From NCBI GenBank assembly GCA_016191435.1, contig JACPOQ010000016.1, positions 1 through 64,000 on the forward strand: 64,000 nucleotides of DNA, written 5' to 3'. Every line of letters begins with the position of its first letter. The stretch's first letter is position 1. This document shows positions 8,129 to 16,813 of the stretch, in pieces. A program made the translations under genes and the position numbers. The stretch is from Chloroflexota bacterium (GTDB lineage: Bacteria; Chloroflexota; Dehalococcoidia; Tepidiformales; Tepidiformaceae). A model generated the notes under the pieces. It searched no databases and was not told where the DNA came from. It saw only the letters and a list, made by a program, of their open reading frames with translations.

Positions 8129-8344
8129 CTACCCGAAGAGGATGACCGACGCGATCCCGAGGATGATCAGCAGCCCCACCGCGCCCATCAAGTAGCAGGC
8201 AGCGGCCGGCGTCTGCGGCCAGAAGCGCTCCGGTTCGCCATGCGACGACGGCAAGGTCCGCGACGTCGCCGGGACAACGTGTTGCTCGGGCGTGTCCTGA
8301 TCGACCAGGTGCACGTGCTGGTGTTCCTCGCTGTGTTGAGCCAT
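8129..8344 (-). CDS. Small tail-anchored membrane protein
   Basis: A 71-residue protein with a His/Glu-rich hydrophilic N-terminus (HSEEHQHVHLVDQ) and one C-terminal transmembrane helix (MGAVGLLIILGIASVILFG). I see no strong Shine-Dalgarno, and the family is unknown to me. It is transcribed in the same direction as the lipoprotein and lies 170 nt upstream of it. The histidine-rich head could bind metal, but this is a guess. Confidence 0.55.
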   Translation of the reverse strand: MAQHSEEHQHVHLVDQDTPEQHVVPATSRTLPSSHGEPERFWPQTPAAACYLMGAVGLLIILGIASVILFG

Positions 8345-8600
8345 GGATCAAGTAGAGCAAACGGGTGGGCGCAGTTGGTTCGGTTTCCGGCCGGCCGATC
8401 CAGCTTCGCCGGATCTGTCGCCCGTGAGCCATGTTTTGCGATGGCGGCGCAACTCGTGCTGCATCGTGCCACCTGCGCCGAAGCGCACGCGCTCCGCGCG
8501 CCTCGTGCCCCGTCATCGCGGCTCCGCCCGTCAGGGGGCGCACGCGTTCGACTGCGATGCCACTCGACCGTTAACCCCGAGCGATCTCGCCAGCGACCCC

Positions 8601-8621
8601 AATCGTGAATCGTGAATCGGT
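8601..8621. repeat. Heptamer tandem repeat (AATCGTG AATCGTG AATCGGT)
   Basis: Three 7-nt units ending just before the stop of the Nudix gene. It is the inverted counterpart of the repeat at 7204-7224. The rest of the 8345-8600 gap holds no gene that I can support on either strand. Confidence 0.7.
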
Positions 8622-8622
8622 T

Positions 8623-9180
8623 CTACGCCCCGAGCGCCCACCCGGTGGCGCCCTGGAACACCGCTCCCGGCGCAGCCAGCCCGCGTGCGCGCGCAGCCGC
8701 GCGCACGGTGCGAGCGACTTCCGCCGCGAGCGCAACCGCGGATTCCGGCGCGCCGCGCTCGCGAAGCGTCGCGGCATCGAGGAAGCGTGCGATGTACGCC
8801 TCCGGTTCGAGCCAGCGCGCGACCAGGTGCTCTTCGTTGACGACTGCGTCCACGCCGGCCGGCGCCGCCGCGTTGTAAATCAGCGCGTGCGCCGTCTGGC
8901 CGTCGTGCTGGTACGTCATGACGTCGGCGAGCGATAGGCCGGCCGGGTCCAATTCGATGCCCGTTTCTTCGAGCAGCTCGCGGGTCGCCGCCTCGGCCGG
9001 CCGCTCTCCCGGCTCGACGTGGCCGCCCGGAAGGAACCAACCGCCGGCGGAAAAGCCCGTCGCCCGTTTCATCACGAGGATCGTGTCCCCGCGCCACAGA
9101 GCGATCCCGGCGGTGAGTTCGTACTGCGTCTCGACCGGAGGTTCGGTCACCCACGAAGTGTACGCCGGCGATCCGGCCAT
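8623..9180 (-). CDS. Nudix hydrolase
   Basis: Cytoplasmic pyrophosphohydrolase that cleaves nucleoside-diphosphate-linked substrates. The complete Nudix box lies at 53-75, with the metal-binding REllEE core (R67 E68, E71 E72) inside GHVEPGERPAEA and TRELLEETGI. The chain of 185 aa continues past the fold into an Ala/Arg-rich helical tail (VARTVRAAARARGLAAPG). Substrate (oxidised dNTP, NDP-sugar, other) cannot be inferred. The start is uncertain: the first ~15 residues are untypical and a later start is possible. Confidence 0.88.
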   Translation of the reverse strand: MAGSPAYTSWVTEPPVETQYELTAGIALWRGDTILVMKRATGFSAGGWFLPGGHVEPGERPAEAATRELLEETGIELDPAGLSLADVMTYQHDGQTAHALIYNAAAPAGVDAVVNEEHLVARWLEPEAYIARFLDAATLRERGAPESAVALAAEVARTVRAAARARGLAAPGAVFQGATGWALGA

Positions 9181-9202
9181 CGTGGGTATTCCCTGGCGTT
9201 AC

Positions 9203-10618
9203 CTACCGCCACGCCCCCTGGCGCTCCTGGCGTCCGGCATCACGGGCAGGGCCGTCGCGGCGCCGGTCGCCGCTCCCACCGGGCCCGAACGGCCCGCGGC
9301 GGTGCTGGCCATTCCCGCCGCCGCTACGCTGCTGCGGCCGGCCACGGAAATTCGACTGCGGCCGGATGCTCGACTCCCGCGTCACCACCCGCGCGCTCAG
9401 GTCGTCGAGCGGCGGCGCCCAGCCCGCGAGGTCGCCCAGGCGCGGGTCGCTTGCGTCCATCGGGACGACCGCCTCGCGCACGCCCGTGTCTCGCTTGAGG
9501 AACGCGACGTCGCGCATCTGCTCGTGGCTCACGAGCGTCACGACCATGCCCGAAGCGCCCGCGCGTGCGGTGCGCCCGGAGCGGTGGAGGTAGGTCTTTG
9601 AATCTTCGGGCGGGTCGTGGTGGACGACGATATCCACGCCATCGACGTGGATGCCGCGCGCGGCGATGTTCGTCGCGACAAGCACCCGCACCTCGCCCTT
9701 CGAGAACGCCCGCAGCGCCCGCTCGCGCTTCGGCTGGCTCAGGCCGCCGTGGAGGACGCCCGCCGCGACGCCCTCGCGTTCGAGGTTGCGTGCCAGCCGG
9801 TCGGCGCCGTGCTGCGTGCGCACGAACATCAGCGTCAGGTTCGGCCCGGCCGCGATCGCTGCGGCCACCCTGGTCTTCTCCGATTCCTCGACCCCGATGA
9901 AGCGGTGCTCCATCGTCTGCTCGTCGTCTTCTGCGACGATCGCCTCGTGGAACACGGGGTCGTGCTGGTACCGCTTCACCAGCCGGTCGACATCGCCGTC
10001 GAGCGTGGCCGAGAAGAGCAGCGTCTGGTGCGGCTGTTCAATGCGGTCGAGGATGCGCTCCACCTGGGGCATGAAGCCCATGTCGGCCATCTGGTCGGCT
10101 TCGTCGAGCACCGCGACCTGGACATCCGCGACCGTCAGCGCGCCGCGCTGGAGCAGGTCGTTGAGCCGGCCCGGCGTGGCGATGACGATGTCGACGCCCG
10201 CGCGCAGGTGGTCGGCCTGGCGGTTCAGCGAAGCGCCGCCGTAAATCGCGGCGATGCGCACGCGGCGCACGGCCGCGATCGGCGCCAGCTCGTTCGCCAC
10301 CTGGCTCGCGAGCTCGCGCGTCGGCACGAGCACGAGTGCCCGCGGGCGCCGGGGTGCACTCTTCGCGATCTTTTCCAGCAACGGCAGCCCGAAGGCGAGC
10401 GTTTTGCCCGAGCCCGTGCGGGCCTTGCCGCAGAGGTCGCGCCCTGCCAGCGCATCGGGGATGGTGAGTTCCTGCACCGGAAACGGTGAGACGATACCGC
10501 CGCGCGCCAGTGCTCCCACGAGGTCGGCGGAAACACCGAGCTCGGCGAACGTGCGGGTGGTGGCGGGCGTGTTGGATGCCGGCGCCGCAGGGGATGCTTC
10601 CAGCATCCGCGCGGGCAT
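9203..10618 (-). CDS. DEAD-box ATP-dependent RNA helicase
   Basis: RNA remodelling helicase of the RhlE/CsdA type. Conserved motifs appear in order: the Q motif region (FAELGVS to PFPVQE), motif I ARTGSGKT (66-73), Ia PTRELA, GG, Ib TPGR, II DEAD, III SAT, the RecA-2 motifs ending with VI HRSGRTAR. After ~400 the chain becomes a disordered Arg/Gly/Gln-rich tail (GRPQQRSGGGNGQHRRGPFGP), the RNA-binding tail common in such helicases. The ORF extends 36 codons further upstream but those residues are not family-like; M37 or M41 is the likely start. It is divergent from the PAC2 gene; the 260-nt leader may carry cold-shock type control, which I cannot show. Confidence 0.93.
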   Translation of the reverse strand: MPARMLEASPAAPASNTPATTRTFAELGVSADLVGALARGGIVSPFPVQELTIPDALAGRDLCGKARTGSGKTLAFGLPLLEKIAKSAPRRPRALVLVPTRELASQVANELAPIAAVRRVRIAAIYGGASLNRQADHLRAGVDIVIATPGRLNDLLQRGALTVADVQVAVLDEADQMADMGFMPQVERILDRIEQPHQTLLFSATLDGDVDRLVKRYQHDPVFHEAIVAEDDEQTMEHRFIGVEESEKTRVAAAIAAGPNLTLMFVRTQHGADRLARNLEREGVAAGVLHGGLSQPKRERALRAFSKGEVRVLVATNIAARGIHVDGVDIVVHHDPPEDSKTYLHRSGRTARAGASGMVVTLVSHEQMRDVAFLKRDTGVREAVVPMDASDPRLGDLAGWAPPLDDLSARVVTRESSIRPQSNFRGRPQQRSGGGNGQHRRGPFGPGGSGDRRRDGPARDAGRQERQGAWR

Positions 10619-10884
10619 CGTGGTTGAGGGGCGGACGGCCTTAGCCGGATCGCCGGTGTGATTCAAGGTCAACAGAAGAGGGGTCTCCAATAGATGTAGT
10701 GAGCGAAGTGAGGCCGTTCGGGACACCTCAACCGCTGCACAGCATCATGCCGGAGGAGCCATCCGCGGCACGCCGCAGCGTGCGCTCTGCTGCCACCGTA
10801 CCATACCTCCCCGTAACGCGGGCCTTCGGCTGCTGCGGCATTGTGACCATTCCCGCCGCCCCCGTCGTGAGCCGCTAACAGGCG

Positions 10885-11775
10885 ATGCGGTACCATGATC
10901 AGGTGGATGGTTTCAATATCTCCGAAGTCACGGGCCTGCGTTCGCCGGTCGTCATCGTCGCCTTCGAAGGCTGGAGCGACACGGGCACGGTGACCACCGA
11001 TACGGCCCGGCGGCTCATCGATGCGTACTCCGCCGAGCGCTTCCTGCAGGTCGATGCCGAGGACTATTTCGTCTTCACCGAGACCCGCCCGACCGTCCAC
11101 ATCGATGACAACGGCATCCGCGAGATCCGCTGGCCCGAGACCGAGGCCTACTACGCGCGCCTGATGGATGCGGCTCACGATATCGTCATCGTCACGGGCA
11201 TCGAACCAAACCTTCGCTGGCGCACCTTCTCCACGCGCCTCGCCGAAGTGGTCGCGGCCTTCACCCCATCGCTCGTCTGCACGCTGATAGCGCGCCCGGC
11301 CGCCACGCCCCACACCCGCCCGATCCCTGTCAGCGGTTCCTCCGCCGACCCCGCGCTCGCCGCGAAGTTCGGCCTCGGCCGCTCCCTCTACCAGGGCCCC
11401 ACGGGCATCGTCGGCGTGCTCCACGATGCGCTGCGGCGGCGCGGGTGCCCGCTCATCAGCCTCTCCGCCGGCGTGCCCCATTACCTGAACGTCGATGAGA
11501 ATCCGCCCGCGACCTTGGCGCTGCTACGGGCGCTCGAGCCCGTCATCGGCCTCGCCCCACCGCTGGGCGACCTCGACGAGGAAGGCGCCCGTTTCCTCGA
11601 GCGCGTCGAAGAAGCCTCTCGCGGCGACGACCAGATCGCCACCTACGTGCACACGCTCGAAGAGCACTACGGCGAAAACGACGGCGACGACGAAGCTCCC
11701 GCCGCCGAGCTCCCCTCCGCTGCCGACATCCTGCGCGACATCGAAGACCTCCTCCGCGGCGACTCGCCGCAATAG
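10885..11775 (+). CDS. PAC2 family protein
   Basis: A 296-residue protein of the PAC2 (proteasome assembly chaperone 2-like) family common in Actinobacteria and Chloroflexota. Typical features are the N-terminal FEGWSDTG motif (residues ~27-34), the WRTFSTRLAEV block and the SLSAGVPHYLN segment near the middle. The C-terminal ~50 residues are very acidic. Bacterial members are soluble trimeric proteins of unsettled function; a link to proteasome or ATP-grasp biology is only by family name. A later GTG (10903) is an alternative start. Confidence 0.85.
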   Translation: MRYHDQVDGFNISEVTGLRSPVVIVAFEGWSDTGTVTTDTARRLIDAYSAERFLQVDAEDYFVFTETRPTVHIDDNGIREIRWPETEAYYARLMDAAHDIVIVTGIEPNLRWRTFSTRLAEVVAAFTPSLVCTLIARPAATPHTRPIPVSGSSADPALAAKFGLGRSLYQGPTGIVGVLHDALRRRGCPLISLSAGVPHYLNVDENPPATLALLRALEPVIGLAPPLGDLDEEGARFLERVEEASRGDDQIATYVHTLEEHYGENDGDDEAPAAELPSAADILRDIEDLLRGDSPQ

Positions 11776-11847
11776 TTCCGGGCCGCCGGCCCCGGAATTT
11801 ACCTCGCGGCGACGGGCGCGGGGGCTCCCGCGCGTAGACTTGTCTCG

Positions 11848-13083
11848 ATGAAACTGGCGGTCCTCTCTGCGGTGGCGGTTGCAGTGCTCGTGCTGTCTGG
11901 CTGCGCCAGCGGTGGTTCGCCCGCCACGCCGGTTTTACCGGTGGCGCGACGCTCCGGCCCGATGGACTTCGGTTCGCCAGCGCCCGCCACTGCGCCGGCG
12001 GCTCCTCCCACGGTCATGCCAGTAGCAGACCATCGCTGTGACGGCCTGGTGCCGAGCGTTGCCGACGAGCGGCTGCCCATCGCCATGGATGTCAGCTTCA
12101 TCGATCCGGACCACGGCTGGGCGCTGGCACTTGGCTCGTATTACGGCATCGCGCAGACCAGCGTCTCGTGCGCCTGGCTCGGCGCCACCAGCGACGGCGG
12201 CGCAACTTGGGAGAAGCTGCCCGACCCCCGCATCTTCCTGAGCGCCGAGGACGAGGACGGCGTGAGCCATCTCACGTTCGTAGACGAGCGCCACGGCTTC
12301 CTCTGGGGGAATGCGTTCTACACGACGAGCGACGGTGGTAAGACCTGGCAGCGCGACCGCTCGGTGGGCAAAGTCGCGGTGCTCGAAGTCGAGGGCACGA
12401 ACGCGTGGCGCGCCAGTGTGGACGGCGGCCTCGAATTCTCCGATGACTTCGGCGCGAGCTGGATCCCACTCACTCCGCCTTGGCGTGCCGGGGTGAAGCC
12501 GACACAACTCGTGCGGATCGATGCGTCGCGGGCATTCGCCGTCGGCAGCGGCGCGGCGACGTCTATCGCCGCCATCTCCCGGACCAGCGACGGCGGCCGC
12601 ACATGGGAGGTTGTCGACCTCGATGCCATGCTCCGCAGCTCGAGCCTGAACCTGACCGCCGGGCCCGACGGCAAGCTCTGGTTGCTGACTGGCAGTGTGC
12701 GGAGCGCCGGCCAGCAGGCCAAGTCTGTCTACGGTTCCGGCGATCTCGGCAGCTCCTGGACACTCGTCGCCGACACCAGGATCCCCGGAAACACCCAATT
12801 CAACAACCTTCCCGGTTCCGGTTACGCGAACGGCATCCGGGTAACGGCCGCGGGCACGCTTTTCATGGCGCTTGGACGAGGCACCCTGTACGTGTCGATG
12901 GACTCGGGCGCCACGTGGCGCCCATCGATCCCGTACCAGCTCGCGAACCCCGCGGATTCGGGCGTCTCCACGCCCGTGTTCGTCGATGGCCTGCATGGCT
13001 GGGACGTCACGCAGCCCGGCATCTTCCGCACCGACGATGGCGGCCTCACCTGGGATCTGGTGAAGTTGCCAGGCGCGAAGTGA
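11848..13083 (+). CDS. Lipoprotein with BNR/sialidase-like beta-propeller repeats
   Basis: Lipid-anchored exported protein of 411 aa with lipobox C19 (LVLSGC) and a short Ala/Pro linker. The rest has repeated BNR-type Asp-box motifs: TSDGGATWEKL, TSDGGKTWQRD, SDDFGASWIPL, TSDGGRTWEVV, SGDLGSSWTLV, SMDSGATWRPS and TDDGGLTWDLV. Seven such S/T-x-D-x-G-x-T/S-W motifs imply a seven-bladed propeller of the Ycf48/VPS10-like class. The family fold is clear, but no sialidase catalytic Arg triad is evident, so a binding or assembly role outside the membrane is as likely as hydrolysis. Confidence 0.85.
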   Translation: MKLAVLSAVAVAVLVLSGCASGGSPATPVLPVARRSGPMDFGSPAPATAPAAPPTVMPVADHRCDGLVPSVADERLPIAMDVSFIDPDHGWALALGSYYGIAQTSVSCAWLGATSDGGATWEKLPDPRIFLSAEDEDGVSHLTFVDERHGFLWGNAFYTTSDGGKTWQRDRSVGKVAVLEVEGTNAWRASVDGGLEFSDDFGASWIPLTPPWRAGVKPTQLVRIDASRAFAVGSGAATSIAAISRTSDGGRTWEVVDLDAMLRSSSLNLTAGPDGKLWLLTGSVRSAGQQAKSVYGSGDLGSSWTLVADTRIPGNTQFNNLPGSGYANGIRVTAAGTLFMALGRGTLYVSMDSGATWRPSIPYQLANPADSGVSTPVFVDGLHGWDVTQPGIFRTDDGGLTWDLVKLPGAK

Positions 13084-13107
13084 CCGCTCGGCCCGCGTCC
13101 GCCGCCC

Positions 13108-14013
13108 CTACATCACCTCGGCCGCGAAGCGCTGCATCGCCTCCAGCCGCCCCTGCACCCCGCCGCGCGCGACGATATCGAGCAGGATGTGCCCGGCGCC
13201 CAGTTTCGCCAGCGCGCCCACCTGCTCCTTCATCTGCGCAGGCGTCCCCACGAGCGCCTTCTTCGGGTCGGAGTTGCCATCGAAGTCCAGGTAGATGCGC
13301 GCGGACAGCAGCATCTCGTTGGGGTCCCGGCCCAGCTCCTCGCGCAACTGCCGCGTCCGCGCCCAGTGGATCGCGAGCTTTTCGGGCGGCGTGAACGCTG
13401 CATGCAGCGCGTCGCCGAAACGTGCCGCGCGCTTGAACGCCGGCTCCGTGTCGCCGCCCACCCATACCGGGATGCGCCCGTTCGGCGGTTTCGGCGAGAA
13501 CGCGATCTCCGGGAACTGGTAGAACTTCCCGCTATACGAAGGCATCGGGTCCGCGAAGAGTCTCTCGAAGATCTCCAGCTGTTCATCGCCGCGCGCGCCG
13601 CGATGGTCGAAGGGCATTCCCAGCACCTCGAACTCCTCCCGCATCCAGCCCACCCCCGCGCCGAGGATCGTCCGGCCCTCGGCCAGCACGTCGAGCGTCG
13701 CGAGCAGCTTCGCCGTCTGCACCGGCGGCCGGTACCCGAGGATCAGCACCGTCGTCCCGAGCTTGATGCGTTCGGTGCATGCCGCCACGAACAGGAGCGT
13801 GCCGATCGGGTCCAGCCACGGCGTGTTGAACGGCGCCGGGAAGTCGCCGTTCTCGGTGTAGGGGTAGCGCGACTCCACCTCGTGCGGCCACGCAACGTGG
13901 TCGCTGACCCACGCCGAGTGGAACCCGAGCCGGTCCGCCTCGCGGGCGAACCGCACCAGGTTCTCGCGGTCGGCCTGCCGGCCCAGGTGCGGCAAATGGA
14001 CTCCGAACTCCAT
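13108..14013 (-). CDS. LLM class F420-dependent oxidoreductase
   Basis: Luciferase-like monooxygenase (TIM-barrel) family oxidoreductase of 301 aa, F420-dependent subgroup. The N-terminal MEFGVHLPHLG, the AREADRLGFHSAWVSDHVAWP block and GAGVGWMREEFEVLGMPFDHRG around the middle are typical of TIGR03619-type proteins. The substrate is unknown. A GGAGG Shine-Dalgarno 6 nt upstream fixes the ATG at 14013; the earlier in-frame start would lie inside this ribosome site. Presence of F420 metabolism is implied, although cofactor genes are not in the window. Confidence 0.9.
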   Translation of the reverse strand: MEFGVHLPHLGRQADRENLVRFAREADRLGFHSAWVSDHVAWPHEVESRYPYTENGDFPAPFNTPWLDPIGTLLFVAACTERIKLGTTVLILGYRPPVQTAKLLATLDVLAEGRTILGAGVGWMREEFEVLGMPFDHRGARGDEQLEIFERLFADPMPSYSGKFYQFPEIAFSPKPPNGRIPVWVGGDTEPAFKRAARFGDALHAAFTPPEKLAIHWARTRQLREELGRDPNEMLLSARIYLDFDGNSDPKKALVGTPAQMKEQVGALAKLGAGHILLDIVARGGVQGRLEAMQRFAAEVM

Positions 14014-14189
14014 GCGATCCTCCACGCACGCCGCCCGCGCCAGGGCATTCTAGCCCGCCCGCGGGCCTCCCGTCTGGCCGCGACGGCGCCGCCCATCGCT
14101 TCGTCATCGCGCAGTTCCGCGACCGTTGTCTCCCGGCGATCGCCCGTATGACGCCACCTTTTCGCGGCCTCGCAGCGGCGTCCCTGGTC

Positions 14190-15041
14190 CTAGATCTGGC
14201 TGTAGCCCGAGCCCTTGCGGTCGATGCCCGTGCCCTTCCCGCCGGTCATCCAGCCGAACTCCTGCAGGATCTCCTGGCTGTAACAGACGCGGCCGCTGAT
14301 CTTTTCCACCGCCTCCGTCGCGAGCAGCAGCGCCGATTTCGCCATCAGCTCCGGCTTCTCCCCGTTCGGGTCATCGATGCCGGTGACGAGGTGATGGTGC
14401 ACGGTCCCGGGCGTCGGCACCACCTGTGATGGCGACAGCGCCGTCACGCTCACGCCGTCGGCGTACACCTCCGCGGCGAGCCCCTGGGTGAAGCGCTCGA
14501 GCGCCGCCTTCTCGGCGCCATAGAGCGTGCCGCCGCGGCCGAGCATCGGGTCATTTGCATACGGGCCGCGGCCCGGCCCGATGGCCGCGCCGCTGGAAAT
14601 GTTCACGATTGCCCCGCGCTTGCGCGGGATCATGTCCTTCAGCACTTCTTGCGACAGGTAGAACGGCGCGTGGAAGTTCACCGCGATCGAGCGGTGCCAG
14701 CGGTTCACCGGGAAGTCCTTGATCGGGATGAAGTACGTCAGCGCCGCGTTGTTCACAAGCACGTCGATCGGGCCGTAGTGCGCCCGTGCTTCCGCTACCA
14801 GCCGCACGCAGTCCTCGTACTCCGAAAGGTTCGCCGCGATCGGGAACGCCTCGCCGCCGGCCGCGCGGATCTCCGCCACGGTGCTTTCGAGCGACCCCTC
14901 GAACACGTTTTCGCCCTCGTGCAGGGTGCGGGCGGCGCACACCACCTTCCCGCCTTCGGCCGCGAACACCTTCGCGATCGCCTTGCCGATACCCCGACTG
15001 GCGCCCGTCACAATGCAGACTTTGCCATCGAGCTTGCCCAT
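14190..15041 (-). CDS. Short-chain dehydrogenase/reductase (SDR)
   Basis: NAD(P)-dependent oxidoreductase of 283 aa, classical SDR. The cofactor motif TGASRGIG is at 12-19, NNAA at 97-100, and the catalytic Ser-Tyr-Lys set is S150, Y174 and K178 (LYGAEKAA). Substrate unknown. The C-terminal ~50 residues (GWMTGGKGTGIDRKGSGYSQI) are longer than in compact SDRs. The true start is the ATG before GKLDGKVCIVTG with a GAGGGCAG ribosome site; the upstream in-frame extension is not coding. Downstream on the same strand comes the LLM oxidoreductase, so both could act in one degradative or lipid pathway. Confidence 0.9.
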   Translation of the reverse strand: MGKLDGKVCIVTGASRGIGKAIAKVFAAEGGKVVCAARTLHEGENVFEGSLESTVAEIRAAGGEAFPIAANLSEYEDCVRLVAEARAHYGPIDVLVNNAALTYFIPIKDFPVNRWHRSIAVNFHAPFYLSQEVLKDMIPRKRGAIVNISSGAAIGPGRGPYANDPMLGRGGTLYGAEKAALERFTQGLAAEVYADGVSVTALSPSQVVPTPGTVHHHLVTGIDDPNGEKPELMAKSALLLATEAVEKISGRVCYSQEILQEFGWMTGGKGTGIDRKGSGYSQI

Positions 15042-15106
15042 GCTGCTGCCCTCGTTTTCTGGTAGTGGGGCGATACTACGCACTCCCGCCGAGCCCCGCA
15101 CGCGCC

Positions 15107-15736
15107 CTACGCGCGCCGCATGAGCACCCCCACGCGCGGGATCGGCGGGAGCAGGAAAGGACCCACGTTCACGAGGTCGATGGCGTCGAAGCCAGACTCC
15201 GTAAACAACGCCGCCAACCGGCCCCAGCCGCGAAGGTCCACCTCGGCACACCCGGGCGAGAGCAGATGCCGGTGCATCCGCTCCAACCAGGCGTTCTTCA
15301 CGGGCGCCACCTCCAGCACCAGCGCGGCGCCGCCCGGCGCCAGCACGCGCGCCAGTTCGCCCCCAAAGCCGTGGACCACGTCGTCATCGAATCGCCGTAT
15401 GTAATAGAAGGACGTGATGCAGTCGAACGACGCATCCGCGACGGGCAGGTGCTCCGGCCACGCCAGCGCGTCGATACCGCCCCCTCCGCCAGCGAGGTCG
15501 AACGTCACCGGCGGCGCCTCCAGCCCCGCCCGCGCCGCCAATAGATTCGCGAACGCCGCGGTGCCGCAGCCGATGTCCAGGTAGCGCCTGCCCGGCGTGA
15601 GGTCAAGCAGGTCGATGACGCGCGCCGCGCGCGGCGTGATCGCGGCCATTCCGGCTTGCGAATTCAGGATGCGCGCCCAGCGTGTCCCCGCCCACTCGCG
15701 CCGGGCACGCACGGCCGTCTTCCGCCGGCGGATCAC
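15107..15736 (-). CDS. Class I SAM-dependent methyltransferase
   Basis: A 209-residue Rossmann methyltransferase. SAM motif I is LDIGCGTAAF (53-62), followed by the acidic LPVADASFDCITSFYYI (post-I/II) and LAPGGAALVLEV (motif III region). It ends with a variable C-terminal half that may choose the acceptor. It starts at GTG, overlapping the TGA of the upstream gene by 4 nt, so the two are co-translated; the much longer ORF that includes the upstream gene in another frame is not used. Acceptor substrate unknown. Confidence 0.82.
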   Translation of the reverse strand: MIRRRKTAVRARREWAGTRWARILNSQAGMAAITPRAARVIDLLDLTPGRRYLDIGCGTAAFANLLAARAGLEAPPVTFDLAGGGGGIDALAWPEHLPVADASFDCITSFYYIRRFDDDVVHGFGGELARVLAPGGAALVLEVAPVKNAWLERMHRHLLSPGCAEVDLRGWGRLAALFTESGFDAIDLVNVGPFLLPPIPRVGVLMRRA

Positions 15737-16161
15737 AGCTCGTACACCAGCCGCACTCGCTGGCCGGCACCGTTCGGCCCCTCGAGCAGTTCGGCCAGCG
15801 CCCGGGCTTCCGCCGCCAGTGACTCGGCGCCTCCCCGCCGCGCCAGTGTTGCCGCCATCTCGTCGGTCTCCATAGCGGCAGCCACCCGCCCGAGCGATTC
15901 TCGCAGCGGCCCCGCCGCCTGCCAGGCCCGCTCGAGCTTCTCCCGGTCCTCGGAGTCCTCGGGGCGGGCTTCGTAGAACGTGGTCAGCGGCCCGAAGCCC
16001 ACGCGATGGACGTCGTGGAGCCGGTCGGCGAGCGCGATCAAGGGGTGCGTGGCGCCGAACCCCCGCGACACCGCGAATGACATGAACGCCACCAGCGCGG
16101 CGCCGTCGCCGGGCAGCCCCACCGCCGCCGGCGCACCCTCGACTTCGAGCTCGAGCTTCAC
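15733..16161 (-). CDS. Conserved hypothetical protein coupled to a methyltransferase
   Basis: A 142-residue cytoplasmic, helical protein of unknown family, starting with GTG. The segment around AVSRGFGATHPLIALADRLHDVHRVGFGPL holds several conserved-looking aromatic/His residues, and the second half is Glu/Arg/Ala-rich. Its stop overlaps the methyltransferase start (GTGA), so a joint function is likely. No motif indicates what it is. Confidence 0.6.
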   Translation of the reverse strand: MKLELEVEGAPAAVGLPGDGAALVAFMSFAVSRGFGATHPLIALADRLHDVHRVGFGPLTTFYEARPEDSEDREKLERAWQAAGPLRESLGRVAAAMETDEMAATLARRGGAESLAAEARALAELLEGPNGAGQRVRLVYEL

Positions 16162-16209
16162 TCCCCGAGGCTACAGGAGGGATGGGATACAGGGCACGGG
16201 ATGCCCGCG

Positions 16210-16632
16210 TCACCCGGTCGCGGGTAGGACCGCTTCGACCACGCGCTTCAGCTCCGCCAGCTCGAACGGCTTCTGCAGGAACCCGGCAAGGCCGCGGCCG
16301 CCGAAGCGGCCTTCCGCCTCGCTCAACGGATACCCGGTCATCAGCACCACGCGGGCGGCCGGGTCCAGTTCGCGCAGCCGGTCGAATGTCCGTTCGCCGT
16401 CCAGCCGCGGCATCGAGAGATCGAGCAGTACGCAGCCCACCTCGCCCCAGTGGTCATGGAAGATGCGGAGCGCCTCTTCGCCGTCACCCGCGGAGAGCAC
16501 TGTGAGCCCGAAGAGCTCCAGTGCCCGCGTGGTGACGGCGCGGATTGCGGGCTCGTCGTCCACCACGAGCACAACGCGCGGCGTACCGCCGTCGGGGTCA
16601 CCCTCAGCGTTTCCACCGCGACTTATCGGCAT
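16210..16632 (-). CDS. Single-domain response regulator (receiver domain)
   Basis: A 140-residue CheY-like receiver without output domain. Phosphorylation-site residues are all there: acidic pair D25-D26 (VVDDEPAI), phospho-acceptor D71 (LLDLSMPRLDG), T99 (LMTGYP) and K121 (LQKPFE). A GGGGAAGG ribosome site precedes the ATG at 16632; the longer upstream reading is discarded. The short tail before the domain (PISRGGNAEGD) is disordered. No histidine kinase lies nearby, so its kinase is elsewhere; such stand-alone receivers often work within hybrid or phosphorelay systems. Confidence 0.88.
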   Translation of the reverse strand: MPISRGGNAEGDPDGGTPRVVLVVDDEPAIRAVTTRALELFGLTVLSAGDGEEALRIFHDHWGEVGCVLLDLSMPRLDGERTFDRLRELDPAARVVLMTGYPLSEAEGRFGGRGLAGFLQKPFELAELKRVVEAVLPATG

Positions 16633-16813
16633 ACGGACCTTCCCCGTCCGCGCGTGCACCGCCCGCGGACGCTTCCCCCTCGGTCTGCCGCAAACCATAA
16701 CGGTTCGTCCGTGTCTTTACTATCGGTGAAGTGCCACCGGGGACTTTCAGGTGCTAACCGAATGTCCTTGAATTCGCCGGATCGTATCGACCATAAGGTT
16801 TACGGTTTTGTCT

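Noticed and set aside
8345..8600. A gene in the 8345-8600 gap
   Set aside because: The open frames there are out-of-frame extensions with no start signal or conserved content.
15107..16213. One 368-aa gene covering both the methyltransferase and its upstream neighbour
   Set aside because: The first half is Arg/Gly-rich out-of-frame sequence; a GTGA overlap joins two separate genes instead.
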